A stretch of 47,479 nt of DNA, taken from Alphaproteobacteria bacterium (GTDB taxonomy: Bacteria; Pseudomonadota; Alphaproteobacteria; Elsterales; Elsteraceae). A program made the translations under genes and the position numbers. Shown piece by piece: positions 22,229-30,439 of this stretch. Every line of letters starts with the position of its first letter. Position 1 is the first letter of the stretch. The DNA is taken from contig JAAFIC010000014.1 in NCBI GenBank assembly GCA_013298565.1, positions 1-47,479 on the forward strand, given 5' to 3'. Below the pieces are notes generated by a model. That model had not been told where the DNA came from, did not search any database, and saw nothing but the letters and a program-made list of their open reading frames with translations.

Positions 22229-24133
22229 CTACCCCATCACCGGCCGTGCCAGCGTTTGCAGCTTTTGCCGGGCGGCGCGCACGTAGTCTTGCAGGCGCGG
22301 ATCGGGGTTGTTCTCGAAGCGGCGGAGGATGTCTTCGGCGGTGGCTTTGGCGTCGGCGGGGCGGTTGGTGGTTTCCATCAGGCGCTGACGGAGGCTGAGG
22401 GCGCGGGCGACGTTGGAGAGAATATCGGCATCTTGCGAGGGGCCGAAGCGCTGAACCACGCGCTCAACGTCGGCTAAAGCCGCCTCGGTTTGCGGGGTTG
22501 GCAGGCTTTGGCGGGCGAACGCCCCGTTCACCGCCGCACGCGCGATATAGGGTTGCAGCAGGGGGGCATCGCTATCGCTGTAGCGCTGAAGCAGCGGCTC
22601 GACAATCGCAAGGGCCTTGGCCCAATCAATCGGCGGCGTCCGCCCTATCAGCCGAAGTTGGTTCTCATAGGCCAAAAAATGCTGGCTGATGATGAAGGGC
22701 GTCGAAGTCGGCGTAACCCGCCCTTCAAGGCGCATCATCAGCGCGTCGATCTCGCTTAAGGAGGTTCCGTTGAGCGCCACCAGGGCAATTACCCGCTGGC
22801 TAAGGCTGCGCGCGGTGAACTCATCCTTACGTTCCGCCGGGGCTTGTGCTGCGAGAGTGTCGGACAGATCGAGATACGTCTTGGCGTCGGTGGGGCGATT
22901 AAGGCGGGCGTAGGTTCGGCCCAGATCGACGGCGATTTCGTGACGAACGCTAAGACCGTCGCCCGGTGGCAGGCGCTCTAAGCGGCGCTGGGCGGCGAGG
23001 TAACTGTCCAGCGCTTCTTCGTAGCGGGGCGGGGTGGTTTCGCTCAGGCTGTCGCCTTCCAGCCCCAGGGCTTCGGCCACTCGGCCTATACTGACCCCAT
23101 CGGTTTCCGCGCTGAAGCGGGCCAGAAAATCGCGAACGGCGGCGCGTTGAGCTTCAAGGCGGCGCGGTTTGGCGTCGCGGTGAGCATAGATGATGTTGAG
23201 CGCAACCCGCGACACCACGCGGCGCGTGCGGATTTCGGAGGCTTTGGAAAAGCGATTCAGAACATCGTCGCCAATCGCCAGCGCTTCGGTTTCGCGCCCG
23301 AGCCGATAGAGGGCCAAGCCCTTTTGCAACAGCGCATCGGCAATATAAAAATCCTTCCCCAGAATTCCCATTGGTTCGGCCAGGGTTAGCGCGTCTTCGG
23401 CAAAAGGAATGGCTTTAGCGGCATCGCTGGGAGTGTTGGAAAATGCCCGCGCGGCCTCTACCCGCGCCATCAACAACCGTTCTTGCACGGCGGGCTGCCT
23501 GCTGCCGCGAAACCGGGTGACGAGCGTGTCCCAGGTTTCCAGCGCTGCCGTGCGGTCTTTCGGCGCATCGAGCAGCAAGCCTAAGCCCTTATCATAGAGG
23601 GCAGAGGCGGTAATCTCTTCCGCATCATCGCCGCTGAGGGCTTTGGCGCGCTCCAACGCGCCCTCGTACAGCGCGCGCTTATCCGCAACGGGCGTATCGC
23701 CGCCAAGCCGCAGCCGCATGACGCCAAGGTTGAGGAAGGACCGGGCAACAGTGGCGGCAATCTCGGGATCGGCGTTGCCGTCGAACTGGTCCATAATCCG
23801 GCGGTAATCGGCAGCCGCACTGCGATAATGGGCGGGGGTGAGCCGGGTGAGCGCCAGCGCGCGGGTGAAATAGCCGTACACCAGCACGCGCTGGTTTTCC
23901 GGTGTTTGGGCCGTGCGAGCAGGATCGGCCAAACGGTCGAGGATCGCCTGATAGGCCGGGTCGCGCGCCGGTAGGCTCGCGAGCTTCTGGCGATATTCAA
24001 ACATGCTGGCCTCGGGAACGCTCACTGTTGAGCGCAAGGCCGAAGCGGGATCGTTGGCGCAACCACCAAGCAGGGCAATCCCGCTGCCAAGGCCCAAGAG
24101 GAGAGCGCAAAAACGAAAGCGGGGGCGCAGCAT
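22229..24133 (-). CDS. TPR-like repeat lipoprotein, paralogue 2
   Basis: The 634-residue protein has a lipoprotein signal peptide ending in LLGGC (Cys at about residue 25) and is otherwise helical, with repeating units of ~45-60 residues ending in patterns like RF...DPE/QPxxxxxVARxxxN, which suggests TPR-like solenoid repeats. ATG 24131-24133 follows AGGATAG at six bases. It shares with the gene at 24.7-26.6 kb the start motif DPAYQAILDRLADPARTxQT and the whole repeat layout, and with the IS-split gene downstream the same N-terminal region. A consensus promoter with a palindrome lies 35-65 bases upstream. Function unknown; probably an outer or inner membrane periplasmic scaffold. Confidence 0.8.
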   Translation of the reverse strand: MLRPRFRFCALLLGLGSGIALLGGCANDPASALRSTVSVPEASMFEYRQKLASLPARDPAYQAILDRLADPARTAQTPENQRVLVYGYFTRALALTRLTPAHYRSAAADYRRIMDQFDGNADPEIAATVARSFLNLGVMRLRLGGDTPVADKRALYEGALERAKALSGDDAEEITASALYDKGLGLLLDAPKDRTAALETWDTLVTRFRGSRQPAVQERLLMARVEAARAFSNTPSDAAKAIPFAEDALTLAEPMGILGKDFYIADALLQKGLALYRLGRETEALAIGDDVLNRFSKASEIRTRRVVSRVALNIIYAHRDAKPRRLEAQRAAVRDFLARFSAETDGVSIGRVAEALGLEGDSLSETTPPRYEEALDSYLAAQRRLERLPPGDGLSVRHEIAVDLGRTYARLNRPTDAKTYLDLSDTLAAQAPAERKDEFTARSLSQRVIALVALNGTSLSEIDALMMRLEGRVTPTSTPFIISQHFLAYENQLRLIGRTPPIDWAKALAIVEPLLQRYSDSDAPLLQPYIARAAVNGAFARQSLPTPQTEAALADVERVVQRFGPSQDADILSNVARALSLRQRLMETTNRPADAKATAEDILRRFENNPDPRLQDYVRAARQKLQTLARPVMG

Positions 24134-24167
24134 GAGCTATCCTGACGATCAGACGATGTTCAGGATG

Positions 24168-24196
24168 ATTATAAGATTTCTGCTAAATTTCTGCAA
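24168..24196 (-). promoter_or_regulatory. Sigma-70 promoter with palindrome for lipoprotein paralogue 2
   Basis: On the minus strand TTGCAG (24191-24196), a 17-base spacer and TATAAT (24168-24173) make a near-consensus promoter. The -35 box is overlapped by the palindrome GCAACGC-C-GCGTTGC (about 24193-24207). The same arrangement precedes paralogue 3. Confidence 0.75.
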
Positions 24197-24232
24197 CGCG
24201 GCGTTGCGAGCGCGGGCCATCCCCCCGGAATA

Positions 24233-24256
24233 AACGGGGTTGGCGATGGCCCCGTT
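24233..24256 (-). terminator. Candidate terminator after the GlsB-like operon
   Basis: AACGGGG and CCCCGTT (7-bp stem, 10-base loop), read on the minus strand and followed by TATT, lies 12 bases beyond the stop of the small membrane protein gene. The T-run is short, so it may be weak. Confidence 0.5.
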
Positions 24257-24268
24257 CGTCCTCGCGGG

Positions 24269-24409
24269 TTAGTTCTTCTGAAGGGTAACGCCGCCCTCGC
24301 CAATGCGGAGTTCCAGCGCTTTCGGGCGGGTTTGCTCATAATAGAGATAGCCGCCAAGGCCAATCAGCGCCGCGACGAGCACGCCGATAACAAAGCCATT
24401 CCGGTTCAT
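24269..24409 (-). CDS. Small single-span membrane protein
   Basis: A 46-residue frame from ATG 24407-24409 encodes MNRNGFVIGVLVAALIGLGG, a clear N-terminal membrane anchor, then YLYYEQTRPKALELRIGEGG and a short tail. It overlaps the stop of the GlsB-like gene by four bases (ATGA), indicating co-translation. The pattern (anchor followed by 'EVKIGKGGVEVE'-type tail) is seen in small proteins encoded beside transglycosylase-associated membrane proteins. Function unknown. Confidence 0.7.
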   Translation of the reverse strand: MNRNGFVIGVLVAALIGLGGYLYYEQTRPKALELRIGEGGVTLQKN

Positions 24410-24666
24410 GCTGCCACCCGTCGCACTAAACCAACAACGACCAGCAGAATAATCGCGCCCACAGTGGCGTGCAGCACCGCGCCCAGGAAACCCGAGCCGA
24501 TCACCAACCCAAAGCGCGGGAGCACCAACCCCGCAACAAACGCGCCAACAATCCCAACGGCGATATTGCCCAGCAGACCAAAGCCGGACCCCGCCACAAC
24601 AACCCCCGCGAGCCAACCCGCCAGCGCCCCGATGAGCAGAAAAATGAGAAGGCTTTCGATACCCAT
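24406..24666 (-). CDS. GlsB/YeaQ/YmgE family stress-response membrane protein
   Basis: This 86-residue, very hydrophobic protein has three glycine-rich membrane segments: LLIFLLIGALAGWLAG, LLGNIAVGIVGAFVAGLV and LHATVGAIILLVVVGLV. That is the transglycosylase-associated (GlsB/YeaQ/YmgE) family, small inner-membrane proteins linked to general stress with no proven activity. AGGAGA lies eight bases before the start (24666). It is followed by the small membrane protein with a 4-nt overlap. The pair sits between two of the lipoprotein paralogues. Confidence 0.9.
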   Translation of the reverse strand: MGIESLLIFLLIGALAGWLAGVVVAGSGFGLLGNIAVGIVGAFVAGLVLPRFGLVIGSGFLGAVLHATVGAIILLVVVGLVRRVAA

Positions 24667-24746
24667 GTGGGGTTCTCCTGTGATCTTTACCCCCCTTGGA
24701 GGGGGGTGTGCTTAGAACAACGCCGGAGGGGCGGAAAGGTTCCGGG

Positions 24747-26627
24747 CTAAGGCTTTGGCGTAACCGGGGCCGGGAGGGCGGGAACGGCAGGAAGCGTTAA
24801 CCCGCGCAGCGCTTCACGCCCTTTCGTTACCCATTCCACGACGCGCGGGTCGCTATCGGCCCCATAGAGGGCAATCAGTTTTTCGAGGGTTTGAATTGCT
24901 CCAGGCCGATCGCTGCCTTGGAGCGCCCCACTGCGGAAGGTGAGGGCTTGGGCGACTTGTGCCCGGACAGCGGGGTTCTGACTATCCTGGTAGCGGCTGA
25001 CGACAAGATCACTATCTTCCAAAATCCCCTTGTTTCGGGGTGGCTGCAAATTTGAGTAAAGAACGATGCGATTAACGTAGGTTTGTGCGAGTTGGCCCGA
25101 AAATTTCGGATCGAGGCGATGGCCGTAGCGCTGGATCATCGGGTTAACAAAAGCCAGCGCCGATTCCCAAGCGCCAGGAGATTTGTTGAGAAAGGCAATG
25201 AGATAATTTGTGTTAGCCCAAAGTATGTTTTCGATGATATTGGGATCATCAGACTTAAAAAACTCTTGATCCATATTATCAATAATTGGCGATATTTTAT
25301 TATAATAATTTATTCCCATTGCTTTAAATAAAGAAACTTGATTTGCGTATATATCGGAGCGAACTCTTTCGATTGATAGCGTTTTTTGCGGGTTATTTTT
25401 TGTTATATAGAGCAACTCATCAAGTTTGTTTATATTTGAGACGGCTTTGTTTTCGTTCTTGGTCAGCACGTTCATCATCGCCAAACCTCGATACACGGCA
25501 GCCTTATCGTCATTGATAATCGTCGTGGGGTCTTGAGCGAGGCGTTTTTCTATTTCTTGAAAAGCTTCGATAAATTTTGGCGTTGACTCGTGAGCCATAC
25601 CAAATACTAAGAGCGATTGGAGCATGAAAGCGCGAATAGATTGGTCGGATTCATCGCGGAATTTAGTTTGGATATCCTGATTGAGTGCCTCGATATCAGC
25701 CAATTTTCCGGGAAATTTATCCCGTTGATAGATAAGAATATTGACTGCGGCGCGTGCGGCGAAACGACGTTGAAGTATATTGACCGAGGTATAATTGGTT
25801 TCCACCAAAGATCGGCTCAGGCTGAGGGCCTCATCATTTTTTCCCAAATTAAAGAGGCCGCCGGTTTTCTTGAGCGTCGCGTCGGCTTTCCATTGTTCTT
25901 GAACGTCTGCCGCAAGCGTCGGCACCAAGGTTAGCGCATCATCAGCAAAGGCAATGGCCGTTGAGGGTGTATTCTGGGTTTCATCGGCAAGGCTAACCAG
26001 CGCCGAAACCACCCACACGCGCACCTCCGGCAATGGGCTTGTACGGTAACGCTGCGTAAGGGTTTCAAGGCCAATAAGTCCCTGCTTGCGCTGCTCCGGG
26101 GTTCCATAAAGCAGGTCAAAGTTCATATTGTGATAGGCGAGAACCGCAATTTCCTGCGCTTTGGCCCCTTGGGTTCCCTGAATGCGGGCCAAGGCACGAT
26201 TGTAACCATCCAAGGCTTCGGGCAGGCGGCGGGGGTCAATCTTCGTTGCACTGGTCGCGGCATTGAGGAGTGAGGCGCTAACCATGAGATCGATCAGCGC
26301 ATCAGGGTTCTGCTCGTACTCGGTAACGAGGCGGGTATAGTCGTTATTGGCGGCCACCCAATCGGGCGGCGTGAGCTTCTCGAACGCGCGGGCGCGGTTA
26401 AACAAAGCGTCCGCCCGGTTATACTCGCTTTCCACTGTTTGCTGCGTGCGCGCCGGGTCGGCCAGCCGGTCCAGCAAGGCTTGGTAGGCGGCATCGCGCG
26501 GCGACAAACCTTTCATCGCCCTCGCAATATCGGCCACGGTCGCGCTGGGCGGGAGGGAGGATTGGGCCGCACACCCCAGCACGGACAACGCTAAACCGCA
26601 GAGAACAAGAGACAGACGCAGGCGCAT
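24747..26627 (-). CDS. TPR-like repeat lipoprotein, paralogue 3
   Basis: The 626-residue protein begins with a lipoprotein signal (MRLRLSLVLCGLALSVLGC, Cys at 19). It then shows the family start DAAYQALLDRLADPARTQQT and helical repeats with recurring RY/RF...P-E/D-VR.WV motifs, ending with a Pro/Ala tail. ATG 26625-26627 is preferred over a TTG at 26642. The central part (about 25.1-25.9 kb) is AT-richer than the ends, like the IS-split paralogue. It has its own promoter upstream, almost identical in design to that of paralogue 2. No enzymatic motif is seen; role unknown. Confidence 0.8.
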   Translation of the reverse strand: MRLRLSLVLCGLALSVLGCAAQSSLPPSATVADIARAMKGLSPRDAAYQALLDRLADPARTQQTVESEYNRADALFNRARAFEKLTPPDWVAANNDYTRLVTEYEQNPDALIDLMVSASLLNAATSATKIDPRRLPEALDGYNRALARIQGTQGAKAQEIAVLAYHNMNFDLLYGTPEQRKQGLIGLETLTQRYRTSPLPEVRVWVVSALVSLADETQNTPSTAIAFADDALTLVPTLAADVQEQWKADATLKKTGGLFNLGKNDEALSLSRSLVETNYTSVNILQRRFAARAAVNILIYQRDKFPGKLADIEALNQDIQTKFRDESDQSIRAFMLQSLLVFGMAHESTPKFIEAFQEIEKRLAQDPTTIINDDKAAVYRGLAMMNVLTKNENKAVSNINKLDELLYITKNNPQKTLSIERVRSDIYANQVSLFKAMGINYYNKISPIIDNMDQEFFKSDDPNIIENILWANTNYLIAFLNKSPGAWESALAFVNPMIQRYGHRLDPKFSGQLAQTYVNRIVLYSNLQPPRNKGILEDSDLVVSRYQDSQNPAVRAQVAQALTFRSGALQGSDRPGAIQTLEKLIALYGADSDPRVVEWVTKGREALRGLTLPAVPALPAPVTPKP

Positions 26628-26663
26628 AGAACGGACTCTCAAAATCTAGCGGTAGAGAGCATG

Positions 26664-26692
26664 ACTATAAAATCCTAATCCTTTTTCTGCAA
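26664..26692 (-). promoter_or_regulatory. Sigma-70 promoter with palindrome for lipoprotein paralogue 3
   Basis: TTGCAG (26687-26692), a 17-base spacer and TATAGT (26664-26669) on the minus strand, with the palindrome CAACGC-G-GCGTTG overlapping the -35 box. The spacer sequences of this and the paralogue-2 promoter differ, but the hexamers, spacing and palindrome are shared. Confidence 0.75.
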
Positions 26693-26724
26693 CGCCGCGT
26701 TGTGGGGGCACAATGTTAGCCAAA

Positions 26725-26756
26725 CAAAAAAACGGGGCCGTTGCCGCCCCCGTTTC
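26725..26756 (-). terminator. Rho-independent terminator of ahcY
   Basis: Read on the minus strand, AAACGGGGGC is followed by a short loop and GGCCCCGTTTTTTTG: a GC-rich stem followed by seven T. It lies about 25 bases beyond the ahcY stop codon and just upstream of the lipoprotein promoter. Confidence 0.85.
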
Positions 26757-26780
26757 TGAACGCTCGAAAGCCGCCGCCGT

Positions 26781-28070
26781 TTAGTAGCGGTAATGGTCCG
26801 GCTTGTACGGCCCTTGATTGTTGATGCCGAGGTAATCGGACTGCGCCATCGTGAGCTGCGTTAGTTTCGCGCCGACTTTGGCGAGATGCAGGGCGGCGAC
26901 TTTTTCATCGAGATGCTTCGGTAGAGTGTAAACCTTACGCTCGTAGTTCGCCGAATTCTGCCACAGCTCAATCTGCGCCAGCACCTGATTGGTGAAAGAG
27001 GCGGACATCACGAAGCTGGGGTGGCCCGTGCCGCAGCCCAGGTTCACCAAGCGGCCTTCAGCCAGCACAATCAGGCGTTTGCCGTCCGGGAAGACGACTT
27101 CATCGACCTGCGGCTTCACGTTTTCCCACTTGTAGTTCCGCAGCGAGCCGATTTGGATTTCGCTATCGAAATGGCCGATGTTGCAAACAATCGCGCGGTC
27201 TTTCATATCGCGCATGTGATCGAGGGTAATCACGTCGATATTGCCCGTCGCGGTGACGAAGATATCGCCCAACGGGGCGGCCTCGTCCATCGTGACAACC
27301 TGATAGCCTTCCATCGCGGCTTGCAGCGCGCAAATCGGATCGACTTCCGTCACCATCACGCGCGCGCCTTGGCTGCGGAGCGAGGCGGCGGAGCCTTTAC
27401 CCACGTCGCCATAGCCCGCGACCACAGCGACCTTGCCGGCCATCATCACGTCGGTCGCGCGCTTGATGCCATCGACTAGGCTTTCGCGGCAGCCATAGAG
27501 ATTATCGAACTTCGACTTGGTCACGCTATCGTTCACGTTAATGGCCGGAACCTTCAACGTACCCGCTTTCGACATTTCATAGAGGCGATGCACGCCCGTC
27601 GTGGTTTCTTCCGAAATACCGCGAATATCGTCCATCAACGCCGGGAAGCGCTGATGCAGCACCAGCGTTAGATCGCCGCCGTCATCCAGCACCATATTCG
27701 GGCGCCAGCCGTTCGGGCCTTCAATGGTTTGGTCGATACACCACCAAAACTCTTCTTCCGACATGCCTTTCCAGGCGAACACCGGAATACCCGCTTCGGC
27801 CATCGCAGCGGCGGCTTGGTCTTGCGTCGAGAAGATGTTGCACGACGACCAACGCACTTCCGCGCCCAACGCCGTTAGGGTTTCGATCAGAACCGCCGTC
27901 TGAATGGTCATGTGCAGCGAGCCTGCAATGCGCGCGCCCTTGAGCGGTTGCGCCGCGCCATATTCGGCGCGCAGGGCCATCAGGCCGGGCATTTCGGTTT
28001 CAGCGATACGGATTTCCTTCCGGCCCCAATCGGCCAGAGACATATCCTTAACTTTATAATCGGCGCTCAT
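26781..28070 (-). CDS. ahcY: S-adenosylhomocysteine hydrolase
   Basis: AhcY splits S-adenosylhomocysteine to adenosine and homocysteine, removing the inhibitor made by every SAM-dependent methylation. The 429-residue protein from ATG 28068-28070 ([10 protein letters not shown], with GGAAGGAAG upstream) shows [15 protein letters not shown], the substrate site [20 protein letters not shown], the NAD site [17 protein letters not shown] and the C-terminal [13 protein letters not shown]...YKPDHYRY. An upstream in-frame start at 28115 would add an unrelated 15-residue stretch. It is monocistronic with its own terminator, and a 20-bp palindrome lies in front. Confidence 0.97.
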   Translation of the reverse strand: MSADYKVKDMSLADWGRKEIRIAETEMPGLMALRAEYGAAQPLKGARIAGSLHMTIQTAVLIETLTALGAEVRWSSCNIFSTQDQAAAAMAEAGIPVFAWKGMSEEEFWWCIDQTIEGPNGWRPNMVLDDGGDLTLVLHQRFPALMDDIRGISEETTTGVHRLYEMSKAGTLKVPAINVNDSVTKSKFDNLYGCRESLVDGIKRATDVMMAGKVAVVAGYGDVGKGSAASLRSQGARVMVTEVDPICALQAAMEGYQVVTMDEAAPLGDIFVTATGNIDVITLDHMRDMKDRAIVCNIGHFDSEIQIGSLRNYKWENVKPQVDEVVFPDGKRLIVLAEGRLVNLGCGTGHPSFVMSASFTNQVLAQIELWQNSANYERKVYTLPKHLDEKVAALHLAKVGAKLTQLTMAQSDYLGINNQGPYKPDHYRY

Positions 28071-28123
28071 GATCTTCCTTCCGGCGGCACGGCCTGCTTC
28101 GGGGTGGGCAAGCATGTATCAAG

Positions 28124-28143
28124 ACATAAAGATAGCTTTATGT
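28124..28143. promoter_or_regulatory. 20-bp palindromic operator upstream of ahcY
   Basis: ACATAAAG-ATAG-CTTTATGT is a perfect 8-bp inverted repeat with a 4-base centre, 54 bases before the ahcY start. ArsR-family SAH-responsive repressors (SahR) bind palindromes of ATAAAG/CTTTAT type in front of methionine-cycle genes. That similarity is from memory, so the regulator assignment is inference. A protein operator fits better than an RNA hairpin because the arms are AT-rich. Confidence 0.55.
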
Positions 28144-28200
28144 GCGCCGCTTATACGCGCGCGCCGCCGGAAGGGCAAGGGGAAGTCTTTTGAGGGTTTG

Positions 28201-28605
28201 CTAGAACTTGTTTTTAGCGCCGACAAAACCCGATTTCGCCGCCTCGCCCGCGCAAGCGTAGGCCCCGTCTTTGGTTTTGCCGAAATAGCGATTGCCGGGA
28301 TCGAAAGATTTGCCGGAGTTAGGGTTGAGCCACACGACGCCACCTTTGCCGCAGCCTTTTTCCGCCAGAGCGAGATCGGTAAAACTTTGGCCGGGCAGGG
28401 CTTTGGTGAGGGCACCCGCCTTCGCAGCGGTCGAAACATCGGCCTTCGGGGCTTCAACCTTGGGCATTTCAACTTTTGGGGCCTCGACCTTTGGAACAGC
28501 CACTTTCGGCGCAGCAGGAACCCCGTTCGGTAGGGGCGTTTGAGCGAGCACACTTGTGGATAGCGTGATAAGCGCAGCGGACAGTAGGATTGATAGGGAG
28601 CGCAT
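28201..28605 (-). CDS. Small secreted protein with PKVE repeats
   Basis: This 134-residue protein has a Sec signal peptide (MRSLSILLSAALITLSTSVLAQ, cleavage after ALA/Q region near residue 21). A spacer follows with four short repeats of the form (V/A)PKVE(A/M), then a compact C-terminal domain with CGKGGVVWLNPNSGKSFDPG and RYFGKTKDGAYACAGEAAKS. The last motif ('VWxNxxSGxxxxPGxRxYGKTKxGxYxxExxA') recurs in short secreted proteobacterial proteins of unknown function. Two cysteines in the domain may pair. No link to the adjacent genes is evident. Confidence 0.75.
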   Translation of the reverse strand: MRSLSILLSAALITLSTSVLAQTPLPNGVPAAPKVAVPKVEAPKVEMPKVEAPKADVSTAAKAGALTKALPGQSFTDLALAEKGCGKGGVVWLNPNSGKSFDPGNRYFGKTKDGAYACAGEAAKSGFVGAKNKF

Positions 28606-28749
28606 AGCTCATCTCCTGAGTAGGAAAACCTAAAACACTCTATCACCGTTGCGGAAGAAATACCGCCTTTGCCCGTCGCTGGAACAGGAAAGCCCCTGCC
28701 ACTGATCCAGGCAACCGTCGCGGCCCTGCTCGTCCCTTACCCGATTCGT

Positions 28750-29262
28750 CTAAACCCCTTCGTCCGCCCCGTCCAGCACCACCCCCAGTTCTGCCTCGAA
28801 GGCGGCGACGGCAGCATTCAGGTGGGTTGCCAGCCGCTCGAAGGCGGCAAGGTCGGCGGCGGGGAGGCTAGCCAGCAGGCGTTTTTCAGCCGAAAGGGCC
28901 AGCGGCACGATCTGGTCGTACACCGCGCGGCCCGTCTCGGTCATTTCCAGGGTCAGGCGGCGGCGGTCGTGGGGATCGACTCGGCGGGCGAGGCGTTCGG
29001 CCTCCAGCAGGCGGGCGATGGCGCGCGACACGCGCACCTTATCCATCGCCGTGCGCCCTGCTACTTCGGTTGCCGTCATTTCGCCGTAGCGGCCCAGCAC
29101 GGCCAAAATCCGCCATTCGGGGATCGTGAGACTGAACTGATCCGAATAGAGTTTAGCAATCAAGGCGCTCACGCGGTTACTCAGCACGCTCAATCGGTAC
29201 GGCATGAACCGTTCCAGATTAAGCGGCGTCTCGTTAAGGCTCGGTACCATTTCCTCCCCCAT
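28750..29262 (-). CDS. MarR-family transcriptional regulator of the homogentisate cluster
   Basis: The 170-residue protein has the MarR winged helix-turn-helix: LTIPEWRILAVLGRYGEMTATEVAGRTAMDKVRVSRAI followed by the wing LARRVDPHDRRRLTLEMTETG. It is divergently transcribed from hppD-hmgA-fahA across a 118-base gap, the usual position of a local regulator of tyrosine or homogentisate catabolism. A GTTTC-TTAT-GAAAC site lies close to its start. The effector, if any, is not predictable; homogentisate or 4-hydroxyphenylpyruvate are candidates by context. Confidence 0.88.
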   Translation of the reverse strand: MGEEMVPSLNETPLNLERFMPYRLSVLSNRVSALIAKLYSDQFSLTIPEWRILAVLGRYGEMTATEVAGRTAMDKVRVSRAIARLLEAERLARRVDPHDRRRLTLEMTETGRAVYDQIVPLALSAEKRLLASLPAADLAAFERLATHLNAAVAAFEAELGVVLDGADEGV

Positions 29263-29276
29263 CTTGCTTGCGATTT

Positions 29277-29290
29277 GTTTCTTATGAAAC
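29277..29290. promoter_or_regulatory. Candidate MarR-type operator
   Basis: GTTTCTTATGAAAC is a perfect 5-bp inverted repeat with a 4-base centre, within an AT-rich stretch 15 bases from the marR start and 91 before hppD. Its position between divergent genes and its size fit a MarR dimer site; binding is inference. Confidence 0.4.
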
Positions 29291-29380
29291 TAATATCGAG
29301 TTTAATCATTGTTTCCCAGATGAGATCGCAACGCAATCTGCCGCAGACGGCAATTTAATAATACGAGGGGAGGGTGCGAC

Positions 29381-30439
29381 ATGAGCGGAATGACCGAAAT
29401 TAACCCGATGGGGACAGATGGTTTCGAGTTCGTCGAATATACGGCGGCAGACCCGGCGCACCTGGAAGCCCTGTTCACGCGGCTGGGCTTTAAGGCGGTG
29501 GCGCGGCATCGCTCCAAAAACGTGCGGCTGTTTAAGCAGGGCGACGTGAATTTTATTCTGAATGCCGAGCAGTCCAGCTTTGCCCAAGCCTTCGCGCGCG
29601 TTCACGGCCCCTCCGCCTGCGCGATGGCCTTCCGAGTAAAGGATGCGGCCTATGCCGTGCGCCGCGCCGAAAGCCTGGGGGCGAAAGTGTTCGCGGGTAC
29701 AGTCGGGCCGATGGAACTCACTATCCCGGCGATCCAAGGTATCGGCGGGAGTCTGATCTATCTCGTGGACCGCTACGGCCCCAGCACGATTTACGATGTC
29801 GATTTCGTGCCGCTACCGGGGGTGGAGCCGGTGCCGTTCGGCGTCGGTTTAGCGCAGATTGATCACCTCACGCATAACGTCCATCGCGGGCGGATGACTG
29901 AATGGTCCACTTTCTACGAGCGCCTGTTCAACTTCCGCGAAATTCGCTATTTCGACATTGAGGGCAAGGTAACGGGCCTAGTCTCGAAAGCCATGACCAG
30001 CCCGTGCGGCAAAATCCGCATTCCGATCAACGAAAGCTCGGACGATAAAAGCCAGATCGAGGAATATCTACGCGCGTATAATGGCGAAGGCATTCAGCAT
30101 ATCGCCCTCTCGACCGACAATATCTATGAGACGGTCGAAGCGTTGCGGGCTAAGGGCGTGACGTTCATGGATACACCGGAGAGCTATTACGAGCTTATCG
30201 GCACGCGGCTGCCCTACCATAGCGAAGATACCGAGCGCTTACGCAAAGACCGAATTCTGATTGACGGCGCTCCCACCGAAGACGGCGGCATTCTGCTGCA
30301 AATCTTCACCGATACCGTCATCGGCCCAATCTTTTTCGAGATTATTCAGCGTAAAGGCGATGAAGGCTTCGGGGAGGGCAATTTCCGCGCGCTGTTCGAG
30401 TCTATCGAACTCGATCAAATCCGCCGGGGCGTGATTTAA
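29381..30439 (+). CDS. hppD: 4-hydroxyphenylpyruvate dioxygenase
   Basis: HppD converts 4-hydroxyphenylpyruvate to homogentisate, the second step of tyrosine breakdown. The 352-residue length is typical of bacterial enzymes. The three iron ligands can be placed in AQIDHLTHNVHRGRM (His), EGIQHIALSTDNIY (His) and IFFEIIQRKG (Glu). The N-terminal vicinal-oxygen-chelate domain and the conserved KITGLVSKAMTSPCGKIRIP-like region (here VTGLVSKAMTSPCGKIRIP) are intact. GAGGGGAGG lies before the ATG. Its stop overlaps the start of hmgA. Confidence 0.96.
   Translation: MSGMTEINPMGTDGFEFVEYTAADPAHLEALFTRLGFKAVARHRSKNVRLFKQGDVNFILNAEQSSFAQAFARVHGPSACAMAFRVKDAAYAVRRAESLGAKVFAGTVGPMELTIPAIQGIGGSLIYLVDRYGPSTIYDVDFVPLPGVEPVPFGVGLAQIDHLTHNVHRGRMTEWSTFYERLFNFREIRYFDIEGKVTGLVSKAMTSPCGKIRIPINESSDDKSQIEEYLRAYNGEGIQHIALSTDNIYETVEALRAKGVTFMDTPESYYELIGTRLPYHSEDTERLRKDRILIDGAPTEDGGILLQIFTDTVIGPIFFEIIQRKGDEGFGEGNFRALFESIELDQIRRGVI

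Noticed and set aside
28071-28200. SAH or SAM riboswitch before ahcY
   Set aside because: The region lacks the conserved core I would expect; the only strong structure is the AT-rich 20-bp palindrome, which is better explained as a protein operator.
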